Source: Pezizomycotina sp. ARF18
Lineage: Eukaryota > Ascomycota
Direction of reading: 5' to 3'
DNA length: 64,000 nucleotides
Assembly: GCA_002224055.1 (NCBI GenBank)
Contig: AZLU01000003.1
Span: 410,252 to 474,251, forward strand
In this document: positions 37,001-51,236 of the stretch, piece by piece
How the letters are laid out: each line of letters opens with the position of its first letter
How positions within the stretch are numbered: position 1 is the first letter of the stretch
Notes under the pieces: generated by a model
Told to the model about the DNA's origin: nothing
Database searches by the model: none
What the model saw: only the letters and a program-made list of their open reading frames with translations
Program-made: the position numbers and the translations under genes

Positions 37001-40000
37001 ACGATCGCATATGTGAATTACAGCCTGACCTCGGGATCCTCGAGCCTCACGCTAAGAGTTGCTCAGAGCACGTGAAACGTCTCTTCGCGAAACTCGAGAT
37101 TGCATCTGAGCCTCAGTGGGAAACTGAGTCAGTGATGAAGAAAGGAGGCTTGTGGCCACACCTATCTCCGGTTTGGGTTTTATCCCTTCTGAATCACAAG
37201 AATAGAGATGGCCTTTGCCCAACTTGGAAGGAAGCTATTACGGTATACGGGAAGCTATCGCGAGAGCAAATAGAGCTAACGGCTGCTCTACTATGGAAAG
37301 TCGGGCCAGGTGCAAGCGTTGATTCAAGAGTTGAGGAACGTAGGTCACGAGGCGTTTTCGCCTCTCGACCGTCCAGACTGGTTTCTGCTCGAGATCAAGT
37401 ACAACATCTTCATCAGGGACGTCCAAGCGGAGATCGCCAGCCAGATGCTGGATCCGCCGTCGAAGTCGAACGCAGTTATGCAGCTCAACATGGGCGAAGG
37501 GAAGTCTTCGGTGATTGTTCCGATCATCGCCTCTACTATCGCCGACGGAATACATTGGCGAGGGTCATCGTCTTGAGGCCGCTACTCCGCGAAATGTTTA
37601 ATCTCTTGGTGGCAAAGTTGGGAATATCAGCAACCGGCGCATTTTCCACCTCCCGTTTTCTCGCGGGTAGACGTCCACAAGGATAACGTTGCTGCCATCA
37701 GAGAGATCTACGAGGATGTAAGTATTCCTTTTTTTCCTATTTTGATCTCGGTTACTGCGAGCTAGTGCTTGCGTTCTTCCTTTTCACTATCATCCGTGAC
37801 TATGCTGAAAGATTGCTAACACAAAAACTTAACAGTGTATCAAAGAGCGCGGTATCCTCCTGGTCCGGCCTGAGGATATTTTGTCATTCAAGCTTATCGG
37901 TCTTGAAAAACTCTTCACGGGTCGGGCCGTGGAAGAAGACAAGATGGACGAGGACAACGATGGCGAAAAGACAGACGGCACCGCTGACCTTCTCGAGACG
38001 CAAAAGTGGCTTGAAGACTGCAGTCGGGATATCTTGGATGAATCAGACGAGATTCTTCATCCAAGTACCAACTAATCTACACCGTCGGCCTGCAGCAGCC
38101 CTTTGAAGGTTCGCCAGATCGTTGGACAATCACCGAAGAGGTTCTTGGACTTCTGGCTCGCTGTGCAAAGGAAATCATGCAGGCTTATCCGAACGGAATT
38201 GAGATGGAAGATCGCGGATCGACTTCGTTCCCCTATGTACGTATCCTTCAGGACGAAGCCGGCGATTGCCTTCTTGAAACCGTTGCTCAGCGAATTTTCG
38301 CCGAGAGCCCATTGAGTAACGTCGCATTAGATGTTTTAAAACCGAATTCAAAGAATCCGTCTATCGCTTCGTTACGGAAGAGAATCCTCCGATGGAAGTA
38401 CTCACGCAGATATCCGCGGAGGATAAAGGGCACGACCTGTGGAGAGCGATTCTCTTGCTTCGTGGTCTGTTCGCGAACGGTCTTTTGCGCTTCGCGCTCA
38501 AGTCGAAGCGATACAGGGTGGATTACGGGCACGACTTTTCGAGAACGCGGGTCGCGGTACCTTACAAGGCGAAGGACGTACCTGGACCGGCCGATTTTGC
38601 ACAGCCGGATGTGCTACTTCTCCTCACGTGCCTGTCCTACTATTACTCCGGCTTGACGGAAGAGAATTTGGTCAAATGCTTCCAGGAATTGAATAGCTCG
38701 GACAATCTATAGTTGAATACGAAGCCTGGATTAAAGACTGCCCTGAAATCCCGGACTTCTTGCGAGAGCTGAAAGGTTAGTTGTATAAATCACTGAACTT
38801 ATTGTAATACATGCTAACTGGACTTATAGGCGTCAATATCGAGGACCGTAGGCAGCGGGACAGACACCTTGTCCCCCTCTTCAGCACAACAGGGCCGTTA
38901 TCGACTTTTATATGAATGTTGCGTCTTTCCGAAGGAAGCCAAACAGTATCCCTACAAGCTGTCGACGTCCGGCTGGACATCGCAGCCAAGAAGGCCAATA
39001 TCACGAGTGGCTTTTCGGGTACGAACGACAACCGATATCTTCTCCCACTGTCGATCCAGCAGGAGGATCTCAAGAAGCACATCCATACCAACGCCCTGAT
39101 ACTTCGTTACCTCTTGCAACCGGAGAACAATCACTTCCTGCACCTAACCAATGACGACGGTGCGCGCATGACCATCGGTACATCTTCAATTCGATCATCG
39201 CTCAGCAGCCTGAAGTCTCAGTCCTCCTCGACGTCGGTGCGCAAGTCGTCGAACTTTCGAATACCGAGGTAGCCAGGCTTTGGCTTTCGAAATTGCCGGA
39301 AGGCTTGCACAAACAGGCTGCTATTTTCTTCAACTCCAAAGACGAATTGTGCGTGGTCGACAGGCACGGGTTGAGCTCTTGATGGTTTCCAACTACTCCA
39401 AGAAAATGGACAAGTGCGTTGTTTATCTCGACGATGCTCACACTCGCGGTATTGACCTCAAGCTCCGCTGGGTACTCGCGGAATGGTAACCTTGGGTCCA
39501 AAGACGACAAAGGACAGGCTTTTACAAGGTGAAGATTTTCCTCCTTGTGTTAACATTACATTTCTAATTCGTCTTTGCTAACTGTACTGTTTAATAGGTT
39601 GTATGAGGCTAGGCAAGCTTGGCAGGGCCAATCCGTGCTGTTTGCCGCACCGACGGAAATTCAGGATGCGATTCTAGCCACGGCAAAGAAACCTCCCAGG
39701 GGAACCGTCGAATCCATCGACGTCCTTCGGTGGTCGATGCTTGCAACCTGCCAACAGACAGTCGAAAACTTAGGGCTTTGGGCATCTCAAGGCATCGACT
39801 ACGTCGTCCGCGAACTCTACTGGGCCGAGTATATGGCCGTACCGGACAAGATTGATAAGCACATTCGCGCCCTCCGCGAAAATTTCCTGGAGAAGGAAAA
39901 TAAATCTCTCGAGGACCTCTACGCAAACAAAGGCACGCCAACCGTCTTTGAGAAGACCAACAAGGTCTACGAGACGTATGGGATGTGGATTCTAGGATAA

Positions 40001-41088
40001 TGGATATTGTCGGCAAGTGTTTGACCTTTGGCGTTACGAAGTTCTCCCATGCCAACCGCGACGAGGAACAGGAGCGTGAAGTCACGCAAGAGATCGAGGT
40101 CGAAAGGGAAATCGAACGTCCGCCTCCCGCGATTGCTCTGCAGCACGAGACCCATCCGGATCTGAAGAAATTGTCAAAACGGGCACCATCACTGAGAATT
40201 CTGATTGCTTTATTCCGGCGTTTGAGTCGTTGATCAAAACTTCTATCGACCGGTTACGCGCCGCGGTGCCTTTTCCAGGAGGCTCCTGGTAACCAAAGAT
40301 TTCGCCAACACTATCGAACTTGGTCCCGAAACAGTCCAAGACGACTTTATCCGCCCGGTCAATTTCATCCTCAGCATGAAGACGAAGAAGAAAGACATGC
40401 ACTTCGTCGTTATCAGCCCCTGGGAGGCTCACGAACTCATCAACGACATCCGCAGGTGAAGAAGGTGCGCCTGCACCTTTACGCTCTCAAGGTCACCAAA
40501 GGATAGTGTCCTTCGAAGACCTCCTCCACCCCCAAATCACCTTGCCGATAAAGAACATGCCGAGCTGGAAAGCGCCGTCCTTACTCGTTAACCAGCTAAA
40601 TCTGTTCGCCGGCCAGCTTTACCTCCGCAACCATACCACCTACCTCAACACCGCCGAGTTCCTGGGCCTGCGTACTCCGAAGCTGGATATGGAGCAGGCG
40701 AGTGTGTTTATGGACGGCTTTGTGCACCCGGAGTACCGCGTGCTCGACGACGGCAAGACGTTTAGGTCGACCTTCAAGAAGAGTCCCGTCCTTTCCTTCA
40801 GGGACTTTTCTCCATGAGACGCAAGGGGCAGCGGTACTTCCCGACGCCAATGGGGCAGGTGATCCACGGCCGCATGCTGTACGAGCACGACCTTGAGCCG
40901 TCGGACGAGCTAGGCGAGAAGAACTTTGACGAGGACGACGGGGTCTCCGACGATCCCGATTCCGATGAGGATGGCGATGTTATCATGAAGCAGGAGATTA
41001 AGACTGAGCTGCCCAACGGTGATGCCATGGACCTAGACGGGGATGAGGAGGGGAGGAAGATGACGAAGACAAAGAAGACTCGGATTGA
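31023..41088 (+). CDS. giant DUF6606/DUF3638-family P-loop protein
   Basis: This is a very large fungal protein (about 3,000 aa) of unknown function. The N-terminus begins MSSNLMANSD and contains AQYIVDHVFMPPRLQN, the DUF6606-type opening. Around 34,770 it has LVDSFFHWAHIGKGVVELRP, a family signature. Near 37,480 it has MQLNMGEGKSSVIVPIIAS, a Walker-A-like motif of the DUF3638 region, followed by VIVLRPLLREMFNLLVAKLG. Near 40,520 it has ITLPIKNMPSWKAPSLLVNQ and an acidic tail. Introns with good borders lie at 31348-31437, 34593-34683, 36309-36367, 37718-37835, 38776-38829 and 39529-39597; several have CTAAC branch sites. At least a dozen single-base shifts and a few stops interrupt the frame, but each segment resumes in family register. 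Examples are a short G run at 31942-31945 and one at 41051-41053, where restoring a G gives the acidic end EEDDEDKEDSD and the TGA at 41088. Sequence error is my main reading; a decaying gene is the alternative. Confidence 0.88.
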
Positions 41089-41815
41089 AGGCTTCTTCAA
41101 TGTTCATTTACTTCAACTTTTCTACAAAAAAGCAGTCACCGTTACCTTTATATTCTGGGTTTTATCAGGAAAGGTTACTACTTTATACATGTTTAAAAAG
41201 GTGCTTCTATGTTTATTAATTGTGGAGTTTTTCGTTTCTAACAATGTTTCTCTTTTCTTTCTACTCTCTTCATTTATAAAAAACTCGTTTAAAATTCTTA
41301 TATTTCGTCACCATTAATTATTCCTCCGTCTTTTAGTCTTCTTTTTATAATTGTTCTTGTATTCCTTTTGTTTTTGAAGGTGTTATTCGAGGGCTCGATC
41401 AAGGAATTCAAGGAGTTAAATCGTTCAAAGGTTCAGGGAGAATAAAGTCATCATTATAGCCATTTCTACTATTAGACACATCTTACTTCGTCATGCGAGT
41501 TTCTACACACTACTTGTGTGACCTTCGTGATTCTAGAGTACTTATATATCATTCCTACCCCTAAACCAAAAGGACTTCATTACTAAAAGAGCTGGCGGCA
41601 AGACCTTTTATCAAAGATCAAAGCAGCTCTATCACTAGAAGAATAGGAATCATACGAACAAATGCAGCTTGACGTATATTTTCTAGTTTTCCTACGTCCT
41701 TCTCTGAGATACGTACATCTTGAAACCTGAAAAGGTCTAGAATAATGGTCTTCTTGAAAAAAAAAAAAAAATCATTAGCATCCTACCAGAACAGCTTGAA
41801 TTGCTTGTGATCGGG

Positions 41816-41854
<39 letters not shown>

Positions 41855-42190
41855 GAAGAGCACCTTTCGCACGATTTATGGTTAAAAATACCCGAGTATT
41901 GCACCATTGCCCATGTATACAGCTATTTCTACTAGTCTCCACTGCTGCTGTTGATAGTAATTATTGATATAAGTACTACTACTTGGTATGCGTTTACTCC
42001 AACTTTTGTTTCTGCTATTAATATTGACTTTGCTAATGCGATGCGTGAAATTAGACTAGCGAGAGTTTGTCGCCAACAGGGGCAGCTTCCTCAGCATTTG
42101 GTGGGTGAAAGCTTTTTGATAGCAAACATCTCATCTAAATTATCACTCACCCAAAAAAGCTACCATTACCATCGAAGTATCAATTCCACT
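41089..42190. other. 3' flank of the giant gene, gene-free
   Basis: AT-rich DNA holds no supported gene. An apparent hydrophobic extension of the giant gene's frame to 41317 is probably 3' untranslated sequence. An A run at 41756-41771 and a T37 run at 41817-41853 lie here. Confidence 0.5.
41817..41853. repeat. T37 homopolymer
   Basis: Uninterrupted T run on the + strand, about 45 bp after a 16-base A run. Confidence 0.9.
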
Positions 42191-42239
42191 TCATTCTTTT
42201 TTTTTTTTATCACCATTGACGGTTTCAGGGAACAGGTTT

Positions 42240-42990
42240 CTCACCTTTTCAATCTTTTTTACGGTATTGGCTTCTGTTTGGAATCATCCTCTGTCTGCAA
42301 GGTCTCTAAAAGTGCCAAAGCACCCTTCTCAAGCTGGCGTAAAGGGGCACGTCAAATTCCACCCTAGCCACGACATCAGCACAGTAAACCGCGTTTCCTG
42401 AGCAATCCTGAGACCTTCATCCCACAGCTAGATCCTGAGCTGGGGTACTTCCGTGCTTTGGTATCCTCGATGGGGCAATAAAGACGACGAGGATGATGAC
42501 CACGAACAGGTGGATCCGATGCAACGCATCATAGCGAGCATGATGAGCGGCAATCTTTACCTTGGCGACCTTAAACGCCCCGAGGTTTAGTTCGTTCAAA
42601 AGCTGGCAGAGAAGAAGATCAAGTACCTGCGCGGCGAAGCAGACAGAAAGTCTCAGAGGAATCGGAGATTCGCGTAGCGAACAGGAAGCGCGATTACGTG
42701 CTTGAGATTTCTTTGCAGGGCGCAAAGAAATCTCAAAGATGAGGACATGATTTGGCGCAAGTTACAGCGACAACAAAACCTATTTCTTTCATCTATTGTT
42801 TTATTTATTTATTTGTTTTTTTTCTAAAAAAAAAAAAAAAAAAAAATTTGCGCTGACGCACCGAAAAAGATCAAAGTCCCCGCTCCATGCCTCAAACGAC
42901 CTCCAGGACCGCGTCATCCAACCAGCCATGGGCTGGTGCCGCCGCTACCACATGTCCCTCTTCACACATCGGAAGCAACCGGGCACATGA
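42240..42990 (+). CDS. unrecognised gene candidate, charged/helical protein
   Basis: Protein-like segments follow one another in shifting frames: HPSHDISTVNRV near 42370, LDPELGYFRALVSSMG near 42430, then NKDDEDDDHEQVDPMQRI and IASMMSGNLYLGDLKRPE near 42480-42590. Next come FVQKLAEKKIKYLRGEAD near 42600 and SEIRVANRKRDYVLEISLQG near 42670. A basic, Pro-rich end follows an A run (42828-42846) that may lie in an intron. The pattern of good segments broken by single-base slips matches the known genes in this window. I recognise no family. The limits are approximate and a pseudogene is possible. Confidence 0.35.
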
Positions 42991-44569
42991 AATAATATTC
43001 AAACGCGCTTTTTCTTTCTAAAAAATCAAATCAAATAAAAAGAAGAAGAAAAGAAAAAAAGAAAAGAAAAGAAAAGAAGAAGAAAGCACACTTGAGCATA
43101 GGTTATGTATCTGGAGAAAAATCTAGGATATAAAACGAAATAAGAAATAAGGAATCACTGAGGAATGCTTTATCCATCTTCATTTGTATGTCTCTCTCTA
43201 TGTTCCTATCCTCTGGTTTGACTTGAAGTACAAACACATCGCGGCGCCATGAGAAAATGCGGAATAAACCGTCTTGTCCCTCTTCCCTTCAAGCAATTCG
43301 CCTATCTTTCTCTTTTCCTCCCAGTTCCGATTGGAATTCCAATCGGCTATTCGGAAATTTTCTCGACGATGCGATGTTTTGGTTGATTTTTGACGAAAAT
43401 GGAACAAATTTGCGAAACCATCCCACTAAAAAGAGGGGTAAAAAGTCCATGAGCTAGAAGCTAAGCGAGCTTTATCCATGCAGGAACTTGAAATAACTAC
43501 ATAGCTGAGCGAAAGCTTGAAAGTGGGGAGGGATCGAAAAACGCTCAATTCGAGCCGAAGCATGGGCCCACCGTAGAAGCTAATAGCGCGAGTTTCTGGA
43601 CAGTTCTTCTTTTAACTGGACGTTCTCAACCCGTTAATAAATCACACCGTCCACAAATTCGAGCACGGTCTTTTTGTTGATCCTTCCATGTTGGGGTAGG
43701 GGTAGCTAACTATCTAAGTAGCTTCACTGACTTAGCTGAGGTAGCTAGCTAGCTCTAGCCCGTCTTTTAGCCTCCACTTCCCTCTCGCCTGAAGGAAACA
43801 AAGGCATATAAAGGACAGCTTGATCTCCCAAACTGCGTGTTTTTCATCAATTCCAACCAAGTCCTCCTCCTCTCGTCGACATTTCATCGACCTCAATTAA
43901 ACAAGTTAAAAAAACCTTTCTCCCCTTTCAGAGTTAATAGCCTTTTCGATTTACAATGGGTTGGTTCGAAGGGATCACGAGAACCAAGAGCGTACGAGAC
44001 GGCCGCTAAATATGATAGGGGGGAGGGGAGTTAATTAGTCTGTAGCAGTATTTTGTAAATACTACGCAGCCAATTAAACCAGTACCTCTTGCCAATGTGC
44101 TTGTTCCACTGCTTCCGTGACAATTTTTTGGTTATTATGATGGCTATTGTAAAGTTTACTAGAGCTAGAGATCGGAATCCATTATTTTTAATCGCAAGCT
44201 AATCGAAAAGCTTGATCTATAAATCTAACACATTCCTTTGAGGCGCGCAAAAACGCTCTTTCTTTATAACTGCGTCAATAGATATATATATATATCTAAG
44301 GATGCAAATTTTTGCTATAGTTTTCCGTCCCCGTGTGGTTTACATGTTCATGTACCACGATCGATCGACGTCCTTAGCCCTGGAATAGATCTGCTTTTAT
44401 TCTGAAGTACTGATATCAACTAGTATAACCAGGTTAATGCTAGCCTGGAATCAACCCTGTCTATGATATCTTGAATATAAGAAACCACCAATACATCGTA
44501 ATGTATCTCTAATACTGCATGAAATATAACGGTCTCTCAATGAAAGCCTCGTCTGGTTTTATAATAAAA
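42991..44569. other. intergenic, nothing recognised
   Basis: An A/G-rich microsatellite-like block at 43030-43090 (AAGAA/GAAAA units) is followed by AT-rich DNA. A TA-rich short repeat lies near 44280-44297. No supported gene. Confidence 0.5.
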
Positions 44570-44840
44570 TAATGCCTTAGCATGTAGCAAGGTTCGCAGC
44601 CGGGGGGGGGGCATTAGTGTAAGTGATGATGAGCTGAGATCCCTCCTCATGAGACTGTACGGCCTGGTGAGCCTGGCACGAATGTTACTCCGTGTATACA
44701 ATGCTATCAGTAATCCATGCACACTCATTGTGCCCTCTTATGCAGGCAAGAGAGAACGGGATGCTTTGAGACGACTTGACATTTCGCTCACAGCTGTCGT
44801 GCCGCTCAGGATACTATCGCCCACCAAAAAAAAAAAATAA
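44570..44840 (+). CDS. unrecognised ~90-aa open frame without a clear start
   Basis: From about 44570 one frame stays open through a G9 run and reads ISVSDDELRSLLMRLYGL, then VSLARMLLRVYNAISNP. It continues to a basic end that runs into an A stretch and stops at 44840. The amphipathic helix content is protein-like. An in-frame ATG occurs at 44649. No family is recognised, and the G run makes the upstream frame uncertain. Confidence 0.25.
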
Positions 44841-45155
44841 TCACTACTAATATCTTAGTCGTGATCTATATACTTCGTGACTGTCAAAAAAAGGCAAACG
44901 GTATAAATATAATCTCCCCTATTCTCACGCCAACTAATCCACAAAACTTCAAACCACTTCCTCCCCATCAAAGAAAAACATCGCGAGTTATATGAAAAAT
45001 ATACCGAATCAATTCTATAAAAGCAAAATAATAAACCAAGAAGTAAAATCAATCTAAGATCAAATCACTTCCAAGCTTCTTTTAACGAAGTAACTTATCC
45101 TCCTCGGCTTTTTACGTCGTTTCTATTCAGCGTCATCTGTTCATCTCTTAGCAAG

Positions 45156-45648
45156 ATGTCTGAAAAAGAACCCAATCTTACCCCCTTCCTGCCTCCCTTG
45201 ACCTCCCGGCGACAATAAGTCTGAGGTCAGCGACACCAATGAGGCCACCGCCACCGCCATAGATATCTCCCAGGGGCCAGTCTCACCATTGTCGCTCAAT
45301 TCCTCCCCTCAGGCGGCCTCCCCGCGGGCGACCACCGGAATCTCGGCAACCATGGAGTCCAACGATCTTCAACTCCGCACTCCTGTGCACTCCAGGAGTC
45401 CGTCTTTGGCCAGCAGCCCCGCTCTCGCCCGTAACCACAATAGTCCTTCTCTCGCTAGCAGCCCCACTCTGGCCCGTAACTACGGCAGCCCGGAACGCCA
45501 AATGAACAAGATCCATGAGCTCAGGGCGAGGACCGAGTTCTACCACAGGCAGATGGAATTGAGCCTCGGCCAACTCAGGATCACCAGTTCCTCTGAGGCT
45601 TACTTCGATGAGCTCATTGAGCGTCATGATAACGCCTCGATGAGGTGA
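45156..45648 (+). CDS. small serine/proline-rich hypothetical protein
   Basis: The start ATG at 45156 gives MSEKEPNLTPFLPPLTS. After one frame slip near 45215 the reading continues as NKSEVSDTNEATATAIDIS. It then contains two imperfect tandem units, SPSLASSPALARN and SPSLASSPTLARN. A charged helical C-terminus (QMNKIHELRARTEFYHRQM and further) ends at the stop at 45648. The whole is about 164 aa. The DNA here is clearly more GC-rich than its flanks, as in the other genes of the window. It has no signal peptide or membrane helix. The family is unknown; the helical end may mediate self-association (inference). Confidence 0.5.
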
Positions 45649-46780
45649 AGAGTGCCCAGAATGAACTCTGGGAGATCTTGGACAATATTTAGGGAGCAGG
45701 GTTACGTCTACCCCTTTCTAGATTTCTGTCTGGAGTGCATACGGACAAAAAAAAGGGGGTGGTTAATAGTTGAAAGATTCATGCTTTTGTATCTTTTTTA
45801 TTCTTTTCTTCTAGTGCAAATGGGTTTACTTACACGTTTTTTCTTTTCTTTTTTCTTTTTTTTTTTTTAAATAAATATCCTGGATTGTTTTTGTTTTGTT
45901 TTTGTTCTTTATCATATCACGGATCCATGGTGTTCTTGTTTATCTTACTTTCTCATCTAAGAGCTGTTGTTTATTTATTATTTATTTATTTATTTTTTCT
46001 GCTTTTTGTTGATCTAGGTTATTTGGGGTTTTGTTCGATGTTTATTTGTGGTTCTTGTATCATGAATATGGATGTTTACATAAAAAGAGCAACGGCCTGG
46101 GAGGCGGACATGGAAATAGGTTCTATACTAGCGTGCAATCCAGACAAAAAAAAATGGCCACCGCTACACTTTGTTAAACATCTCGGATCATCTCGGATAT
46201 CAATATCAGAGTATAACAAGCAGTTAAGATGTGAGCAGTCTTGTGACGGATTTTGTAAGATGCTATAGCTGTTCATCTGTTTCCGTCTAACTCCCCTTCC
46301 CTCCGAGGATACAAAACCCGAGCTTACAATGTATCCAAGCACAACCTGGCCTGGCATAGATAAACGCAGAACTACACCTTAGGAAACATCTGGCTAGCCA
46401 CAGAATACCCATGAGTAAAAGACTCTTTGGTAAGTTATAAACTGTCGACGTATATAGTGGCTAGAAACAGAGGCGTTCTTTTCCTTACTCTTTGCCTTTT
46501 GTATTTTCCAATGCCTCCTAGAGCAGTTATAGGCCCCGTATCGACGAAATGTTCCACCATTCTGCTTTTATAATACTGGAGAATTGAAACCAAAAACGTA
46601 TTGAAAATGGGTAGTCTCGGATCGGTACCGTATCTTTATTATATTATTAACTTGTTCGAAGACTGTCACCCTAAAGAAAGAAAAGAAAAGAAAAGAAAAG
46701 AAAAGGACTAAGAACTAAAATAGAACACTGCTTACCTTCCAAACTGGCAACAATTTCGATGGCGACAAACCAACACCTCT
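45649..46780. other. intergenic, T-rich, nothing recognised
   Basis: T-rich DNA at 45785-46020 yields hydrophobic chance frames. A GAAAA microsatellite lies at about 46675-46706. No supported gene. Confidence 0.5.
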
Positions 46781-46842
46781 TCTACAATCATCTCTTCTGA
46801 TCCACCAGTTACCACCGGGCTTCGTTCCAAAACCTCGGAACC

Positions 46843-47435
46843 ATGCTCATTACTACTCAAGACCGCCTTTGGAACACCCTAATAGGCCAAGCCCGAGTTC
46901 CCAAACCCAGTTTCCAAATCTACTATTATACTGCAAAACTCAACGGCACTGAGCGCGCCATGACCACCCAGCCTGGTGACGAAAATAAAGAGCGTGTCGC
47001 TCCCGTCGCCAAGCTAAAAAGACTACTCAGGTTGCCGATAAGGGGAAAGATTAAATTGAAGAAAACCCCCTTACGCTACATTGATGCACTTGACAAACTT
47101 GGGAAAACCCGGATTTCGGCGATACAGAAGATCCGAGAAGACGAGAACTAGCAAAGCGTCGAGAAAGAATTTTTACGCTAAGCCGTGGCACGCGTTCAGG
47201 ATCAATATGGGCACGATTTCGCATCCGTATAATAGCAGGCTACGTAATTTTACAGTCCTCCATTGCGACGCCTCCCGAGACGTTCATCGCTGCCAATGAA
47301 GGTGGCTCGCAAGGTAGATTCGTCCGAAACGTCTTGAATCCCGTAGAACCGTCCCCGAAGCTTTTCATACTATTCGGCGATTTAGAAGCTGCGCGTGATA
47401 CCAAGGAAGCGTGCCAGCTGCCGAGGACAGCGTAG
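46843..47435 (+). CDS. unrecognised gene candidate in two frames
   Basis: An ATG at 46843 opens a frame ending ...PLRYIDALDKLG near 47100. At that point a second frame, open from 47094 to the TAG at 47433-47435, continues as ENPDFGDTEDPRRRELAKRR. It later reads IRIIAGYVILQSSIATPPE and then PSPKLFILFGDLEAARD. The join falls on an A run (GGGAAAA, 47101-47107), where one added base would fuse the two, as in the recognised genes. A stop-free second frame of about 113 codons in AT-rich surroundings supports coding. I recognise no family; one possible membrane helix lies in the middle. Confidence 0.35.
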
Positions 47436-47661
47436 GATAACAGGTCGAGATAATAGCGGTCCTTGTCCATTTCGAGCTCTCGCGGCTGTCTAGAGGCTGA
47501 TATAAAGCCAGAGCATGGTTCTCGAATTGAAGACTTCTTGGTCTATGTTTGTACCCAAAGTACACAGACACATTTCCGTCGTCCGCGGGTATCTCTCAAC
47601 AATAGTCCAAATGGCTCGGCGCACAAAGCGTTAGGTTCGTTTTTAGATTCCCCCCTCGTTT

Positions 47662-47664
<3 letters not shown>

Positions 47665-47693
<29 letters not shown>
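47665..47693. repeat. (TA)n microsatellite
   Basis: About 14 TA units in a row. Confidence 0.9.
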
Positions 47694-47699
<6 letters not shown>

Positions 47700-48109
47700 T
47701 TGCTCCTCTATTAGTGCAAAAAGGAAAAGGAAAAACCTGAGCTGAAGGCTAGGCGAGATATCGAGTATCCTTCTTCATCAAACATATTGCAGATCTTGAT
47801 GCGCCTAATGTCAGGAACATTATTTTTATTCTCGAATTTGAAATACGTATCCGAGGGAATGTTGCTTAATCACGGATCCTCCGAAGGTATCGCGCCGCCC
47901 GTTTAGATGTAAATCACAATCACAGGATCTAGCAAAATAATGCGAGAAGAGAGCCATCTATAACATCTAACGTAGCGATGTTGATCAATTGATCCGTCAA
48001 CTCTTCTTATTCACGTTTCCCCACCTGGGAGAGTAAGTTCATATATCTAGCACGAAGAACGTTGCTAAATACAGCTGATTCTCGCTAATACAATTATCAA
48101 AAACTTAGG

Positions 48110-48134
48110 TTTTTTTTTTTTTTTTTTTTTTTTT
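48110..48134. repeat. T25 homopolymer
   Basis: Uninterrupted T run on the + strand. Confidence 0.9.
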
Positions 48135-48735
48135 GGAAACATCCGAGGTAAAACACGTTAATAACCGAATATACAATCGTGACTCGAGATCCCGCGACAG
48201 GTGGAGGATATTAAGTCCACTCTGGACTCTCAAGAGCCTCAATTCAGCCTCCAGTGTTAGGATTAAGGCTTCTTGAAATGCGACAATGACAAATATCTAG
48301 ACTGCTAATACACAGGATTCAATTATCATCAGTAATCATCTATCATCTATATATTCGTGGTGTTGAAAGAAAGGATTCCCCTATCTGCACATCAGACGGC
48401 GAGCTAAACGACACCAATAACGGAGGATGGATTAACTACTTCTCCGTGAAACCAACTCCGCGTCGGATAAATTAGGGTTATTTTTACTCCGCCAAGGTTG
48501 TAACTTGTAAGCTTTAAATTTCTGCCAAGGTCCTGCAGGATCATTCGTACAGCGGAGGAATAAAGCAATTTTTACATTTTTATCGTCCTAATCCTAATGT
48601 TGTTGATTGGGGGGGGGAACAGGTTCGGAAAAGGTCAAGACCGACGAGCACGCAATTCTATCGAGATAGCAAGCAAGCAAGCAAGAAGAACTTTTTTTTG
48701 AACAACCACACTGTAAATAAAAACTCAGTATCTCT

Positions 48736-48738
<3 letters not shown>

Positions 48739-48777
<39 letters not shown>
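48739..48777. repeat. A39 homopolymer
   Basis: Uninterrupted A run on the + strand. Confidence 0.9.
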
Positions 48778-48779
<2 letters not shown>

Positions 48780-48989
48780 CAAATCTTGTATCCTTGTATC
48801 TGATAAATGTAATAGGATTAAGTAATGTAATAATAATAGCTAGAAAGATTATATCATACCATAGCTTTGTACTTTATCAAGTAGCTGGAGCTCCGTTACC
48901 GGCACCGGCGTGTATTGCCCCGTTTGAATTGTCGCCTTAACTTAAGAAGGGTTTGGGTGTTTTCGCTGTTGAGTAATTATAATTATTCT

Positions 48990-49165
48990 GTCCAAGGTAT
49001 TTATTTAAATAGCGACCGGGGTGCCCCTCTTTTTCCCTTGAGGATCATCATCCACTGTTGAAAATTTTGTAAACTTCATCTTCTCTGCCTCTATACTTCC
49101 CGAGTTATCGCCTTCATCTCATTTCATCACTTATCTCCTTAACTCTTCTACAAAAGACATTCGCA
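48990..49165 (+). promoter_or_regulatory. cysD promoter and leader
   Basis: A TATA-like tatttatttaaatag lies at about 48998. It is followed by CT-rich leader DNA from about 49075, ending in attcgcaATGgcc at the start codon. The CT-rich block before the ATG is typical of well-expressed genes in filamentous fungi. I did not find a convincing sulfur-regulator site. Confidence 0.45.

Positions 49166-51236
<2,071 letters not shown>

Larger units (their letters stand above)
47436..48995. other. intergenic with microsatellites
   Basis: A TA dinucleotide tract lies at about 47665-47693, a T25 run at 48110-48134, a short G run at 48611-48617, AAGC units near 48668-48683 and an A39 run at 48739-48777. 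No supported gene. Confidence 0.55.

Noticed and set aside
31023-41088. The giant gene as several separate small genes.
   Set aside because: All segments are on one strand in the order expected for one DUF3638-family protein, and they are joined by well-formed introns or single-base slips.
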